From NCBI RefSeq assembly GCF_018881755.1, contig NZ_JACVPS010000013.1, positions 1 through 64,000 of the forward strand: DNA of 64,000 bases. The letters are read 5' to 3'. A model generated the notes under the pieces. The model saw only the letters and a program-made list of their open reading frames with translations, was not told where the DNA came from and did no database searches. Both the position numbers and the translations under genes were made by a program. Shown here one piece after another: positions 8,352 to 17,852 of this stretch (positions are counted from its first letter, which is position 1; each line of letters opens with the position of its first letter). Source of the DNA: Polynucleobacter finlandensis. GTDB lineage: Bacteria > Pseudomonadota > Gammaproteobacteria > Burkholderiales > Burkholderiaceae.

Positions 8352-9296
8352 ATGATCAGTGGGCCATCAAAACTAGATCTCATTACTCCAGTGGATAGGG
8401 TTGCTCTCACCCAAGCTAGCAATCATGGGACACGTTTTATTGCTGGTACTCTTTACCTTGGCGAAGTCATTGCCCAATTAGATGAACATATGGTGGCTGT
8501 TCGCTTAGGTGGTGATATTTTCTCCATGAAATTGGGTAAGGACATGACGCCTGGACAGATGCTTACTTTTAAGTATCTTAGTGCTGACCCTAGGCCGAGC
8601 TTTTTATTGTTAAAACAAGCCTCAGTAGGATCCCGGGTAGATCAGCAGGTGGACATAAGTACTGCAAGTGCTTTAATCAATCAATATCAACACGAATCTG
8701 ACCTACATTTAACGTTAAACCATGCTACTGGGGTTGAAGTGATGCATTCATATCTAGTGAACGCACCCAACAACCCCCTAGATACAGCGCAGGAGTTGAA
8801 AAATGCCATCTCCTTAAGTGGCTTGTTTTATGAATCCCACTTAGCAGATTTTGCTGAGGGCAAGCGCTCTGTCGATTTGATATTTCAAGAGCCACAAAAC
8901 CAGACTCAATTTGATGTCTCTCAGGGAGTGGCTAAGCAGTTAGATGTATTGGAGCATCAGGCTTTACGGTGGAGCGGCTTGATTTGGCCTGGTCAGGTCA
9001 TGGACTGGACTATTGCAGCAGATGAAGCCAGTAGGGAGGATTCGCAATGGATTTCTACCCACTCTCAAGGATTGGCAGAAGATGTGGGCATCACAAGCAC
9101 TGTAGAGTTAGATTTTCCAAGTCTTCATAAAGTGGTAGCCAGGTTTAATGTGCGTAATTCTATTTTGCGAATTCAGATTGAGGCGGCCGATCCAGATGTA
9201 GAGGCCTTATTAAAAGGCGAACTTAGAGTCTTAAATGATTCACTCAAAAATAGCGGTCAAAATCTAGAATCGCTTTCGGTGAGACCTTATGAGTGA
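8352..9296 (+). CDS. FliK-like hook-length control protein (second FliK homologue)
   Basis: A 314-residue soluble protein. The C-terminal part (about 225-310) resembles the FliK C-terminal domain that contacts FlhB during the switch from hook to filament export: a beta-rich segment followed by LRVLNDSLKNSGQNLESLSV. The N-terminus is not recognised. The gene directly downstream, overlapping by 8 nt (ATGAGTGA), encodes a free FlhB-C-like domain, so the two probably act as a FliK-FlhB-like pair. The true fliK is at 16.6 kb. The role of the second pair is not established from sequence alone. Confidence 0.65.
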   Translation: MISGPSKLDLITPVDRVALTQASNHGTRFIAGTLYLGEVIAQLDEHMVAVRLGGDIFSMKLGKDMTPGQMLTFKYLSADPRPSFLLLKQASVGSRVDQQVDISTASALINQYQHESDLHLTLNHATGVEVMHSYLVNAPNNPLDTAQELKNAISLSGLFYESHLADFAEGKRSVDLIFQEPQNQTQFDVSQGVAKQLDVLEHQALRWSGLIWPGQVMDWTIAADEASREDSQWISTHSQGLAEDVGITSTVELDFPSLHKVVARFNVRNSILRIQIEAADPDVEALLKGELRVLNDSLKNSGQNLESLSVRPYE

Positions 9297-9582
9297 ACCT
9301 AAATTTGTTCAGCAGGCGGTAGCATTGGCCTATGTGCAGGGGGAGTTTGCCCCTAAAGTGGTTGCGAGTGGACGCGGAGTTGTCGCTGAGCAAATTATTG
9401 CCAGGGCAAATGAACATCAAGTGTATGTGCACCAGTCCAAGGAGTTGGTTGGATTATTAATGCAAGTTGACCTAGATGATCACATTCCACCTGAGCTCTA
9501 TACGGCGATTGCCGAAGTCTTGGCGTGGCTGTATCGTTTGGAGCAGGAAAAACTTGACATCCTCCCCTCCCTAAGACCGTAA
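9289..9582 (+). CDS. FlhB-like protein (stand-alone FlhB C-terminal domain), 3' end altered by IS
   Basis: A 97-residue protein homologous to the cytoplasmic C-terminal domain of FlhB (EscU/YscU family): FVQQAVALAY at the start and IAEVLAWLYRLEQEK near the end. It lacks the N-P-T-H autocleavage site and the membrane part, as in FlhX/YlqH-type paralogues. The last eight residues (LDILPSLRP region) are read from the inserted IS element, which entered after 9553. Removing the element restores either one arginine and a stop, or a short LKPAYS tail and a stop. Function is probably retained. It overlaps the fliK-like gene. Confidence 0.8.
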   Translation: MSEPKFVQQAVALAYVQGEFAPKVVASGRGVVAEQIIARANEHQVYVHQSKELVGLLMQVDLDDHIPPELYTAIAEVLAWLYRLEQEKLDILPSLRP

Positions 9583-9618
9583 AGGTCTTCGCCAGCAATC
9601 TAAGCGCTAAGCGCAAGA

Positions 9619-10701
9619 TTACTGCGAAAGGGAAGGGATTCCTACAGCTAGACGCGAATGTCCTCGCGCAAGAATATTCCTGGCCGCATTGAGGTCACGG
9701 TCATTGACCGAACCACAATCTGAACAAGTCCATTCTCTTATTCCAAGTCCTGCGATACCTTTCGGCCTCGACGGCGGCTTTTCACCACACGAAGAACAGG
9801 TTTGGGTTGTATAACTCTCATTGACTTCCTCATACATCACGCCAGCGCAATCGCTTTTATATTCCAACATGGTTTTGAGTGATGACCAACCCGCATCGAG
9901 CGCGGATTTAGCCATCTTGGTTTTGATGAGTGTGCTGCTAGATATATTTCCTACGAAAATAGTGCCATAGTGCTGCGTGAGCATGGTCGAGAACTTGTGA
10001 AGCTCGTCTTTACGACGATTCTTAATTTTGGCATGAAGCGCTTTGACTAAGGACTTCTTATTGGCTCTTTGTGCCATGCCCAGTGATTGCTCTAGCTTTC
10101 GGTAATGACGCCCAACAAGACGCTGGCCGTCACTGGTTACGGCACACTCTTTGAGCCCAAGATCAATCCCGATGGATTTGGTGGCGGTATTGGACTTCCT
10201 CTCTACTTTGACCGTGGTGTTGAAATACCAGCGACCACGGGAGTCTTCTGAGAAGGTACCAGAACCCAGTTCGTAATCCGCCAGGCCGTAACTGTCCCAA
10301 ATATTGAACTTGTAGCCAGCATAGCGAATTTGTCCTCCGCGATAACTAATGCAGTCATGACGAAAGGGTATCCAGCCAAGCGATCTTCGTGATCCATTGC
10401 TTTTGCGCCAAGAGAGCTTTATTTTCTTGAACTATTTACGCCGCGTGGCCAGCTCATGACCGATCATTTGCACTGTCGCTGAATTGAGTATTAATCCTTC
10501 TTTGCAGGCGCCAGCAGTATATTTTTGCAAATCATAGCCACTCATGAACTTTCCTGTTCTTTGCGTATGACGCAAAGAGAGTTCATTGCAAAAGTTCCAA
10601 ACAAAGTTCGTCTCACGCGCAAGGGTATTCAATACTTTGGCATGCTTATCTTTGATGCGAAGGCGCAGCGTTCTAGTAACGATCGGAGTACTCCCTGACA
10701 T
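9619..10701 (-). pseudogene. tnpB: TnpB RNA-guided nuclease with one in-frame amber codon
   Basis: One reading frame of 361 codons is open throughout except for TAG at 10434-10432 (codon 90, context RRK-stop-FKK, probably from CAG Gln). It has the RuvC-I motif GIDLGLKE (Asp180), a zinc ribbon CSSC/CSDC (302-329) and RuvC-III DRDLNAARNI (Asp336). The usual RuvC-II Glu is replaced by Gly251 in FVGNISSS; MYEEVNE at 290-296 may supply it. The reading frame could extend upstream to 10767, but ATG 10701 follows a strong -10. It is transposon-borne and recently inactivated, unless the amber codon is suppressed. Confidence 0.85.
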
Positions 10702-10702
10702 A

Positions 10703-10718
10703 CTGTAATTATATACAG
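10703..10718 (-). promoter_or_regulatory. Near-consensus LexA (SOS) box overlapping the tnpB promoter
   Basis: On the minus strand the site is CTGTATATAATTACAG, which fits CTGT-N8-ACAG. Within 20 bp (TACTGTATATAATTACAGTA) it differs from the palindromic TACTGTATATATATACAGTA at two central positions. A TATAAT hexamer lies inside the box, with TTGCCT 16 bp upstream as a possible -35. The predicted transcript start falls near the tnpB ATG at 10701, so the mRNA may be leaderless. Confidence 0.55.
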
Positions 10719-10807
10719 TAGTATGCAGTAGGCAATTTAATTGTTGACAAGCAAATCGATAATTCATCCCCCGCCAGAACGTGGGGGATTTCTTTTTGAA
10801 ATTTTTG

Positions 10808-11188
10808 TTAAACCTGCATATTCATAATGTCGTGATAGGCCGAAACCAACTTGTTTCTTACTTGCACGGTAGCTTGAAATGAGATGCTAGCCTTTTGTCC
10901 GGCAATCATGACATCAGAGAGGCCCACGCTATCGTCACCTAAAGCAAAACTTTTGCCCATTTCCTCGGCTTTGGATTGAGAGGAGTTAACTGAGTCTAGC
11001 GAAGACCTCAGTGCCGCAGCAAAGTCCACAGTAGGGGCGGACTTACTCTTTTGGGTTTTAGTGATTAAGTCATGATCGCCAATTTTGCTGATGGCTTGAC
11101 TTGGTATTGCAGGGCGATCGGCCGCAGCAGCTTTTAGTTGAGTAAGCATGGACTGGATACGACCAGAATCAATAGCCCCAATATTCAT
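10808..11188 (-). CDS. fliE: FliE, flagellar MS-ring/rod junction protein
   Basis: A 126-residue FliE. It forms the first rod element, joining the FliF MS-ring to the rod. The C-terminal two thirds carry the conserved pattern (SFQATVQVRNKLVSAYHDIMNMQV at the end), and the N-terminus is variable as in the family. It is divergent from fliF with 231 bp between, the standard Burkholderiales arrangement. Its stop codon TAA lies at the IS insertion target, but the coding sequence is intact. The start is the ATG at 11188. Confidence 0.93.
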   Translation of the reverse strand: MNIGAIDSGRIQSMLTQLKAAAADRPAIPSQAISKIGDHDLITKTQKSKSAPTVDFAAALRSSLDSVNSSQSKAEEMGKSFALGDDSVGLSDVMIAGQKASISFQATVQVRNKLVSAYHDIMNMQV

Positions 11189-11419
11189 GATGTTCTTCCT
11201 CTGCCTTTGAAATCTCTATAAAAGGTAATGTAACAGCAGCAAATGGATTGGGATGAGGTAATAAGAAGGAAAAAAAGGGCTTATTCCTGCAATTGAAACA
11301 AGTTGGCCCTACTGATAATTACGTCAAATAATCTAATTACTTAAGGGTCGGTCAAATTTATTTATGTGGATAAACCGCTCATATTGTTTTAAATCAGATT
11401 CTTTGTATATGGTGCCGAC

Positions 11420-13033
11420 ATGTTAAATCTAATAAAAGGCATCAATAGCAAAATTCTTCTGGGTATCGGTAGTGCCGCAGTAATAGCTGTCATGGCAGCA
11501 TTTTGGATGTGGTCCCAAGAGCCAAAGTACCGCGTAGTCTTTTCAAACTTTAGCGATAAAGACGGGGGCGCTATTGTCGCCGTATTGGAGCAGATGAATG
11601 TACCTTATAAAGTTGCTGATGGGGGTGGCGCCATTATGGTTCCCTCTGACCAAGTTCACCAAGCGCGCCTCAAATTAGCATCAATGGGCCTTCCTAAGGG
11701 CGGCAATGTTGGCTTTGAGCTCTTAGAAAATCAAAAGTTTGGCGTATCTCAGTTTGTTGAGCAGGTAAATTTTCAGCGTGCGCTAGAAGGGGAGATTGAA
11801 AAAAGTATACAAGCCATCTCAGTAGTTGAGAATGCGCGCGTTCATCTGGCCATTCCCAAATCAACTGTATTTGTAAGGGACATGCAAAAGGCTACAGCAT
11901 CAGTATTAATCAAATTACAACCTGGGCGCTCTATGGATCCGCGTCAAGTCAGTGCCGTGGTGCACTTGGTATCGAGCAGCGTTCCCAATCTGGATATTTC
12001 CAATGTAAATGTCGTTGATCAGAATGGCAACTTACTATCGGACCCAAGTAAAAAAGGCGATGCGGAAATGCTTGATCCTAGTCGTCTTAAATACATTGAA
12101 GAGATGCAAAAGGGGATTGTTGCGCGAGTCGAGGCAATCATTGCGCCGATTGTGGGTGAGAAAAATGTCCATGCTGAGGCGAATGCAGAAATTGACTTTT
12201 CACGCAGTGAGCAAGCTGATGAAATATTTAAACCCAACCAAAATCCTGAAACTGCTGTCATTCGCAGCCTACAAAAAAATGAGTCAATTGTTTCTGGTGC
12301 GGGTTCTGCCGGTTCTGGGGCTGCATCTGGCGTCCCTGGCGCTTTAAGCAATCAACCTCCAGCAAATGCGACCGCTCCACTTAGTACGGACCCAAAGGCT
12401 ACTGCTAGCGCAGAAGCAGCCGTAAACTCTCAAAAGCACACTACTACTAATTTTGAAGTGGATAAGACCGTGCGCTTCTCCCAAAAATCGATGGGCGGAA
12501 TTAAGCGCCTATCAGTAGCGGTGGTAGTGAATCATAAGGACGAGGTAGACAAGGATGGGAAGGTGACATCGCGTCCGCTGAACGAGGATGAAAAAAAACA
12601 AATTAACGAGTTGGCTAAACAGGCAATGGGCTACAGCGAAGAGCGTGGAGATTCGCTTAGCGTAGTGAACTCCCGTTTCTCCCCCGTGAAAACGGAAGAG
12701 GTTCCTGACTTACCGATCTGGAAAAATCCCGCCTATATTGAAATGGCTAAAGATGCTGCTAAGTTGCTCTTGGGTATTGCAGCAATGTTCTTGCTGTATA
12801 AAAAAGCACTCAGTCCAATGATCACCAAGCTTTTGACTCATGAACCCAAGGCGCGGACTTTGACCCAGAGTCTAGGAAGTGCAAATGATGACCCAAGCAA
12901 CTACCAGGCGGGCTCAGCACAATTATCGGGACAAGGGTATCAGCAAGACTTGCAAAATGCCAAGTTACTGGCAAAAGACAATCCCAAAATGGTTGCTAAC
13001 GTAGTGACATCATGGGTGAGTGGTAATGGCTGA
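11420..13033 (+). CDS. fliF: FliF, flagellar MS-ring protein
   Basis: A 537-residue protein, family-typical in length. TM1 (about 13-30) and TM2 (about 441-465) bracket the periplasmic ring-building motifs, including the YscJ/FliF segment with VPYKVADGGGAIMVPSDQV. The C-terminal cytoplasmic tail binds FliG. A low-complexity A/G/S/T-rich linker at about 290-340 is normal for the family. It heads the fliFGHIJK operon and overlaps fliG by 8 nt (ATGGCTGA). The start ATG at 11420 follows a weak Shine-Dalgarno. Confidence 0.96.
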   Translation: MLNLIKGINSKILLGIGSAAVIAVMAAFWMWSQEPKYRVVFSNFSDKDGGAIVAVLEQMNVPYKVADGGGAIMVPSDQVHQARLKLASMGLPKGGNVGFELLENQKFGVSQFVEQVNFQRALEGEIEKSIQAISVVENARVHLAIPKSTVFVRDMQKATASVLIKLQPGRSMDPRQVSAVVHLVSSSVPNLDISNVNVVDQNGNLLSDPSKKGDAEMLDPSRLKYIEEMQKGIVARVEAIIAPIVGEKNVHAEANAEIDFSRSEQADEIFKPNQNPETAVIRSLQKNESIVSGAGSAGSGAASGVPGALSNQPPANATAPLSTDPKATASAEAAVNSQKHTTTNFEVDKTVRFSQKSMGGIKRLSVAVVVNHKDEVDKDGKVTSRPLNEDEKKQINELAKQAMGYSEERGDSLSVVNSRFSPVKTEEVPDLPIWKNPAYIEMAKDAAKLLLGIAAMFLLYKKALSPMITKLLTHEPKARTLTQSLGSANDDPSNYQAGSAQLSGQGYQQDLQNAKLLAKDNPKMVANVVTSWVSGNG

Positions 13034-14024
13034 AGAGGGGATTATGCGGGCCGCGATTTTGATGCTAGCGTTGGGTGAAGACGAGGCTTCTGAGGTAATG
13101 AAGCATCTTGGCCAGCGAGAGGTACAAAAACTCGGCGCTGCCATGGCTACACTGAAAAGTGTAGAGCATGCACAGGTTCAAGAGGCCTTAGGTGAATTTA
13201 GGTCGGCTACCAGCGAGACTTCGACATTTGGACAAGACTCTGATGAGTTTATTCGGTCGGTATTAACTAAAGCCTTGGGCGATGATATTGCTTCGGGCTT
13301 ATTAAATCGCATTTTACAAAGTAGGGATGCGAGCGGCATTGAGAGTTTGAAATGGATAGATGCCCAAACAGTAGCAGATTTAATTCGCAACGAGCACCCG
13401 CAGATTATTGCAACAATTTTGGTGCATCTTGAGCCCGATCAGGCTTCTGAAATTCTTGGCTTCTTTACCGATCGTCTACGTCAGGACGCTATGCTGCGGA
13501 TTGCCACTTTAGATGGGGTAAAGCCGACAGCACTCAAAGAATTAAATGACGTACTCACGAAATTGCTTTCGGGTAATGAAAGTCTCAATAAGAAACAAAT
13601 TGGGGGTATACGTGCCGCTGCCGAGATCATGAATTTTATGGGCGGCGGTAACGAAGTGACGGTGATGGACGGATTAAAAGAGTACGACAGTGAGATGGCT
13701 CAAAAAATATTGGATGAGATGTTCATCTTTGACGACATTATTAATATTGACGATAAAGGGATTCAGGTCCTGTTGCGCGAAGTGTCTTCAGAGATATTAA
13801 TTGTCGCCCTTAAGGGGTCAACAGAAGAACTCCGTGAGAAGATATTCAAGAATATGTCTACACGTGCAGCTGAGATGATGAAAGAAGATTTAGAAACCAA
13901 GGGCCCCGTTAAGCTTTCGGAAGTTGAGACTCAGCAAAAGGCAATCTTGCAGATTGTACGTAAGTTAGCTGAGGAAGATCAGATTATGCTGGGTGGAAAA
14001 GGTGGAGATGACCAGTATGTCTAG
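13026..14024 (+). CDS. fliG: FliG, motor switch and torque protein
   Basis: A protein of about 332 residues with the N-terminal FliF-binding domain (LGEDEASEVMKHLGQREVQKLG), the middle EHPQIIATIL segment and the C-terminal torque domain. That domain carries the charged stretch MFIFDDIINIDDKGIQVLLREV that faces the stator. The start ATG at 13026 overlaps the fliF stop; a GTG two codons upstream is less likely. It works in the C-ring with FliM and FliN and interacts with the MotC-type stator encoded at 48 kb. Confidence 0.96.
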   Translation: MAEEGIMRAAILMLALGEDEASEVMKHLGQREVQKLGAAMATLKSVEHAQVQEALGEFRSATSETSTFGQDSDEFIRSVLTKALGDDIASGLLNRILQSRDASGIESLKWIDAQTVADLIRNEHPQIIATILVHLEPDQASEILGFFTDRLRQDAMLRIATLDGVKPTALKELNDVLTKLLSGNESLNKKQIGGIRAAAEIMNFMGGGNEVTVMDGLKEYDSEMAQKILDEMFIFDDIINIDDKGIQVLLREVSSEILIVALKGSTEELREKIFKNMSTRAAEMMKEDLETKGPVKLSEVETQQKAILQIVRKLAEEDQIMLGGKGGDDQYV

Positions 14025-14682
14025 TGGTGCAACGCCCAAAGAGCAGCAGCGCGCTGCCGGACAATCAATTTTTGCTGACCTCAATCCTAAGCGCACTTCC
14101 AGTTCTGATGGCCAAAAAAAACCGGTGCCAGACCCCATATTTTCTCCTGAAAAAGTTAAGGTTATATTGGAGAAATCGTATCGCGACGGCTATGAACGCG
14201 GCATGAAAGAGGGCTATGCTAACGGTATGGATTTAGCCAGGCAAAGTGTGACTAATGATAAAAAATCTTTGCTTGAAATGACGTCGCACTTTAGTGGCGC
14301 ATTGGGCCTTAAGGCAGAGCAAATATCTGAAGAGGTTCTTAGTTTATCGCTCGATATTGCCAAGGCCATGCTAAGGGCCCAGTTAAAAGTAAAGCCAGAG
14401 GCCATTCTGTCGCTTATTCAAGAGGTGCTTAGCAAAACACCGATTGCCGCAAAGCCTTTGCAGCTGTTTTTACATCCGCACGATGCGACTATTATCCGCA
14501 CGCATATGCAAGAGGACTTAGCCCAGAGTGGCTGGGTTGTGTTTGATGACATCAAAATCGAACGCGGGGGCTGCCGAGTTGAAACATCAGCCAATACTAT
14601 TGATGCTAGCAACAAAAACCGTTGGCAATATATTTGTCATGCCCTCGGCACCCAAAATGATTGGCTTGAAAGTATCTCATGA
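14017..14682 (+). CDS. fliH: FliH, flagellar export ATPase regulator
   Basis: About 221 residues from ATG 14017 (GGAG 9 nt upstream); ATG 14008 is also possible. The central helix carries the glycine pattern [20 protein letters not shown] typical of FliH GxxxG repeats, followed by the FliH C-terminal domain. FliH holds FliI inactive and brings substrates to the export gate. It overlaps fliG at its start and fliI at its end (ATGAGC around 14679), indicating translational coupling. Confidence 0.9.
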   Translation: MSSGATPKEQQRAAGQSIFADLNPKRTSSSDGQKKPVPDPIFSPEKVKVILEKSYRDGYERGMKEGYANGMDLARQSVTNDKKSLLEMTSHFSGALGLKAEQISEEVLSLSLDIAKAMLRAQLKVKPEAILSLIQEVLSKTPIAAKPLQLFLHPHDATIIRTHMQEDLAQSGWVVFDDIKIERGGCRVETSANTIDASNKNRWQYICHALGTQNDWLESIS

Positions 14683-16151
14683 GCGCAATTGATAGCTTAT
14701 TGCCTATCGAGGGAACTGATGGGCTGATGAGCGAGTATTCCGAGCCATCTCACGAGAGCTCCTGGAAATACTTTTTAACTAATTGCAAAGACGTCTTGGG
14801 CTCTGTTGACGCGTTTGAGATTGCTGGGCGGGTAACCAAAGTGACAGGTTTGGTGATTGAGGTATCCGGCCTATTTTTACCCATTGGCAGTGTGTGTTCC
14901 ATTCCGATGCAAGATGGGCGTCAACTTGAGGCAGAGGTAGTGGGGTTTGATGATGGACGCTTATTTTTAATGCCCCAAAGTGGTATTGAGGGGATCGGAC
15001 CTAAAACACAAGTATTCGTTAAGTCAATCTCTGGGGCCATGAATTTGCATCAAGAAAAAAAGTCTAGTTCTAAACCTGCGGCAGGTGGTATCAGTCAATT
15101 ACCAGTGGGCATTGCTTTACTAGGTCGAGTCCTTGATGCCGCTGGAGCCCCTTTGGATGGACTTGGTCCTATAGGCACCAGTGAGTATGCCCCTTTAAAC
15201 TCAAGTCCACTTAATCCCCTCAATCGTGCACCGATTGAGAAAATATTAGATGTGGGTGTACGCGCTATTAATAGTATGTTGACCGTGGGTCGAGGTCAGC
15301 GCATGGGATTATTTGCCGGATCAGGTGTTGGTAAAAGTGTATTACTGGGCATGATGGCGCGCTATACCGATGCCGATGTTATTGTGGTCGGGCTTATCGG
15401 CGAGCGTGGTCGTGAGGTAAAAGAATTTATTGAAAATATTCTTGGTAAAGAAGGTTTGGCGCGATCAGTAGTGATAGCCGCTCCAGCTGATGCTTCTCCG
15501 CTGATGCGCTTACAGGGCGCCAACTATACCTCTGCCATCGCTGAATATTTCCGAGATCAGGGTAAACATGTTTTGCTCATCATGGATTCGCTCACACGTT
15601 TTGCCATGGCGCAACGTGAGATTGGTTTAGCAGTGGGTGAACCCCCTGCTACAAAAGGATATCCACCTTCAGTATTTGCAAAACTCCCGGTCCTGGTAGA
15701 GCGTGCCGGTAATAGTGAGGAGGGCGGCGGTTCTATTACCGCCTTTTATACCGTGTTAACGGAAGGGGATGATCAACAAGATCCGATTGCGGATGCTGCT
15801 CGCGCTATTTTAGATGGCCATATTGTGCTTAATAGATCATTAGCTGAGGCTGGCCATTATCCTGCGATTGATATTGAGCAGTCCATTAGCCGTGTTATGC
15901 ATAGCATTGTTGATGTAAAACATCAGCAATTAGCGCGTAAATTAAAGCAACTCAATTCTCGCTTTAGTCGAAGCAGAGATTTAATCAATGTAGGTGCATA
16001 TATTTCTGGCACTGACTTGGTGTTAGATGAGGCAATCCGTAAAAATGCTGCTATTGATATGTTCTTACAGCAAGATTTTCATGAGAAGTCTAGCGTTCAA
16101 GAGAGCTTAGAGGAGCTTGCTGTCATCATGAACGAGGGGGTTACCACATGA
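14679..16151 (+). CDS. fliI: FliI, flagellum-specific export ATPase
   Basis: A 490-residue F1-beta-like ATPase. The Walker A motif is FAGSGVGKS (about 212-220) and Walker B is [10 protein letters not shown] (about 302-311), with the GERGREV segment between them. An extra N-terminal stretch of about 40 residues precedes the beta-barrel domain. It powers and assists substrate unloading at the type III gate with FliH and FliJ. Its start overlaps the fliH stop (ATGA-type) and its end overlaps fliJ by 4 nt. Confidence 0.96.
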   Translation: MSAIDSLLPIEGTDGLMSEYSEPSHESSWKYFLTNCKDVLGSVDAFEIAGRVTKVTGLVIEVSGLFLPIGSVCSIPMQDGRQLEAEVVGFDDGRLFLMPQSGIEGIGPKTQVFVKSISGAMNLHQEKKSSSKPAAGGISQLPVGIALLGRVLDAAGAPLDGLGPIGTSEYAPLNSSPLNPLNRAPIEKILDVGVRAINSMLTVGRGQRMGLFAGSGVGKSVLLGMMARYTDADVIVVGLIGERGREVKEFIENILGKEGLARSVVIAAPADASPLMRLQGANYTSAIAEYFRDQGKHVLLIMDSLTRFAMAQREIGLAVGEPPATKGYPPSVFAKLPVLVERAGNSEEGGGSITAFYTVLTEGDDQQDPIADAARAILDGHIVLNRSLAEAGHYPAIDIEQSISRVMHSIVDVKHQQLARKLKQLNSRFSRSRDLINVGAYISGTDLVLDEAIRKNAAIDMFLQQDFHEKSSVQESLEELAVIMNEGVTT

Positions 16152-16594
16152 GCCGCAACTTAACTAGCATGACAACCTTATTGGAGCTAGCAGAACGCGA
16201 GTTAACTGAAGCTGGCGAACGCTTAGCTAAAACCAATCAGCTCATTACAGAAGCAAAAGCCCAGCGGGAACAGCTTGGCACCTACCGAGATGAGTACGTC
16301 ACGCGTAATCAATTGATTCTGACATCCGGCATGGAGGTGATGGACCTGTTAAATTACCGGGCTTTTCTAAAAAATCTTGATCGGGCTATTATCGGTCAAG
16401 AACAGATAGTAGAGGGCTATAGCAATCTGGCTAAAAACCATCTTGCATTATGGCAGGCCAGTCAAAGCAAAAAACGCTCGTATGAAGTTCTGATTGAGCG
16501 TGAGAAACTAAAGATGCACCATCAGGAGCTCAAAAGAGAGCAAAAGATGATGGATGAATTTTCCAGCAATCAAAAACGTTTTTTCCCTACTTAA
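16148..16594 (+). CDS. fliJ: FliJ, flagellar export chaperone/stalk
   Basis: A 148-residue protein that is nearly all coiled coil and rich in Glu, Gln, Lys and Arg, matching FliJ, the gamma-subunit-like stalk inserted in the FliI hexamer. The conserved segment [11 protein letters not shown] and the basic C-terminus ending [11 protein letters not shown] fit the family. It is coupled to fliI by an ATGA overlap, with fliK 15 nt downstream. Confidence 0.88.
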   Translation: MSRNLTSMTTLLELAERELTEAGERLAKTNQLITEAKAQREQLGTYRDEYVTRNQLILTSGMEVMDLLNYRAFLKNLDRAIIGQEQIVEGYSNLAKNHLALWQASQSKKRSYEVLIEREKLKMHHQELKREQKMMDEFSSNQKRFFPT

Positions 16595-16608
16595 GCGGGT
16601 GAGCAATC

Positions 16609-17838
16609 ATGTTAAATATGGCAACAGTTTCAATTAAGCCGATCAAGGAGGATAGGGATTTAATCGGCCCCAATCAGACCCCTCGAAATCTGGATAGATC
16701 ACATGTTTCAACGTTTGGCCGTCTACTTTTAAAAAAAATGAGCGACACAAATGAAGCTACGGCGGATCAGAAGCTGGCTACTCACGTTAATGCAATAAGA
16801 GCGAGGCCCAATGAGGAGAAGTTGGACGATGAGGAATCCAAAAACACTTTAGCGATAGTTGATGAGGCCAATCTGGATCCAGCGGCACGCCAGTTATTCA
16901 ATGCATCTGAGGGCATTACACCTACTGCGCAAGAGACTGCTACGCTTGATCCCAATGGGAAGTACGACCCGATCACTCAAGCTTTACTGGCATCATTGAC
17001 TCAGGGCTTAAATATAGATCAAATCCCAGTGGCCAATTCCTTATCCCCAGTTCATGCGGCATCGAAGGTGGCCGGAATGCTCAATACATCCATTCAGTTT
17101 GCCCCTGATGAGGTGATGCATGATGTTGCTGGCTCTCAGGAGTTACCCGTAAACAACATGGCGATGCCACTGCCTACTTCATCTGCCGCTAATAACTTCA
17201 CCCTGAATGTAAAAGGCAGCTTGCAAACCGATATGGATATGGGTGCACAAGGCAGCGCAGCGATCTCGGTAGACATGAATGTCTCAGCGCAGGCTTTACA
17301 AGTAGCATCAGCCTTGGCAGAACTGCAACCCAAGTTATTTACTATGGGCGATATACAAGCGCAAGCTAGTACTGTGCTAGCTCATGAGGCAATCAACACC
17401 CCCTTAGGGTCTAGTGCCTGGCCTAAGGAGGTCGGTCAGAAAATCGTGTGGATGCTGGGTGGGGCGGAGCAGTCTGCCACTCTAACCCTAAACCCCCCTG
17501 ATTTAGGTCCGCTTCAGGTGATTATTCAGGTGAATAATGACATGGTAAACACGGCCTTTATATCTAATAATTCTGACGTACGCCAAGCCCTCCAGGACGG
17601 CCTTGAGCATCTACGTCAATCTATGTCGCAATCCGGAATGACTTTGGGGCAGATTCATGTAAGCTCAGGAAATGCACAAGGTCAAAATGCATCTGAACAA
17701 AAGCCCACTTCAGGTGGTAGGGCTGATTTAGGCACGGCTTCTGACTTAGGCATTCAGTTTATTGGGGATAAATCAGCATCTGTTTCGATGCAAAGGCAAA
17801 TCCGAATCTCAGATAGCCTGGTCAATACATTTGCATAG
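16609..17838 (+). CDS. fliK: FliK, flagellar hook-length control protein
   Basis: A 409-residue protein. The N-terminal 270 residues are low-complexity and poorly conserved, the molecular-ruler part. The C-terminal domain (about 280-365) has the hallmark LTLNPPDLGPLQV and VRQALQDGLEHLRQSMSQSG motifs that contact FlhB and switch export specificity. It is in the fli operon after fliJ and 14 nt before the BLUF gene, so the two are very likely co-transcribed. Confidence 0.9.
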   Translation: MLNMATVSIKPIKEDRDLIGPNQTPRNLDRSHVSTFGRLLLKKMSDTNEATADQKLATHVNAIRARPNEEKLDDEESKNTLAIVDEANLDPAARQLFNASEGITPTAQETATLDPNGKYDPITQALLASLTQGLNIDQIPVANSLSPVHAASKVAGMLNTSIQFAPDEVMHDVAGSQELPVNNMAMPLPTSSAANNFTLNVKGSLQTDMDMGAQGSAAISVDMNVSAQALQVASALAELQPKLFTMGDIQAQASTVLAHEAINTPLGSSAWPKEVGQKIVWMLGGAEQSATLTLNPPDLGPLQVIIQVNNDMVNTAFISNNSDVRQALQDGLEHLRQSMSQSGMTLGQIHVSSGNAQGQNASEQKPTSGGRADLGTASDLGIQFIGDKSASVSMQRQIRISDSLVNTFA

Positions 17839-17852
17839 GGATCTAGTAGCTT

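Larger units (their letters stand above)
9554..10806 (-). mobile_element. IS200/IS605-family element of the tnpB-only (IS1341-like) type
   Basis: The element carries tnpB on the minus strand and no TnpA tyrosine transposase. The right end (9554 side) reads TCAA on the minus strand, the classical right cleavage site, and has a subterminal hairpin AAGACC-GTAAA-GGTCTT (9572-9588). The left end has a palindrome CCCCC...GGGGG at 10770-10789. The insertion target on the minus strand appears to be TTTAAC (10807-10812), overlapping the fliE stop codon. There are no terminal inverted repeats or target duplication, as expected for the family. The left boundary is inferred from the restored flanking frame. 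Confidence 0.75.

Noticed and set aside
10203..10397. Separate minus-strand frame inside the IS
   Set aside because: It is an out-of-frame shadow; the true tnpB frame runs through here and encodes the RuvC-I motif.
12009..12351. Overlapping frames on both strands inside fliF
   Set aside because: Shadows of the fliF coding sequence with no independent start signal or family match.
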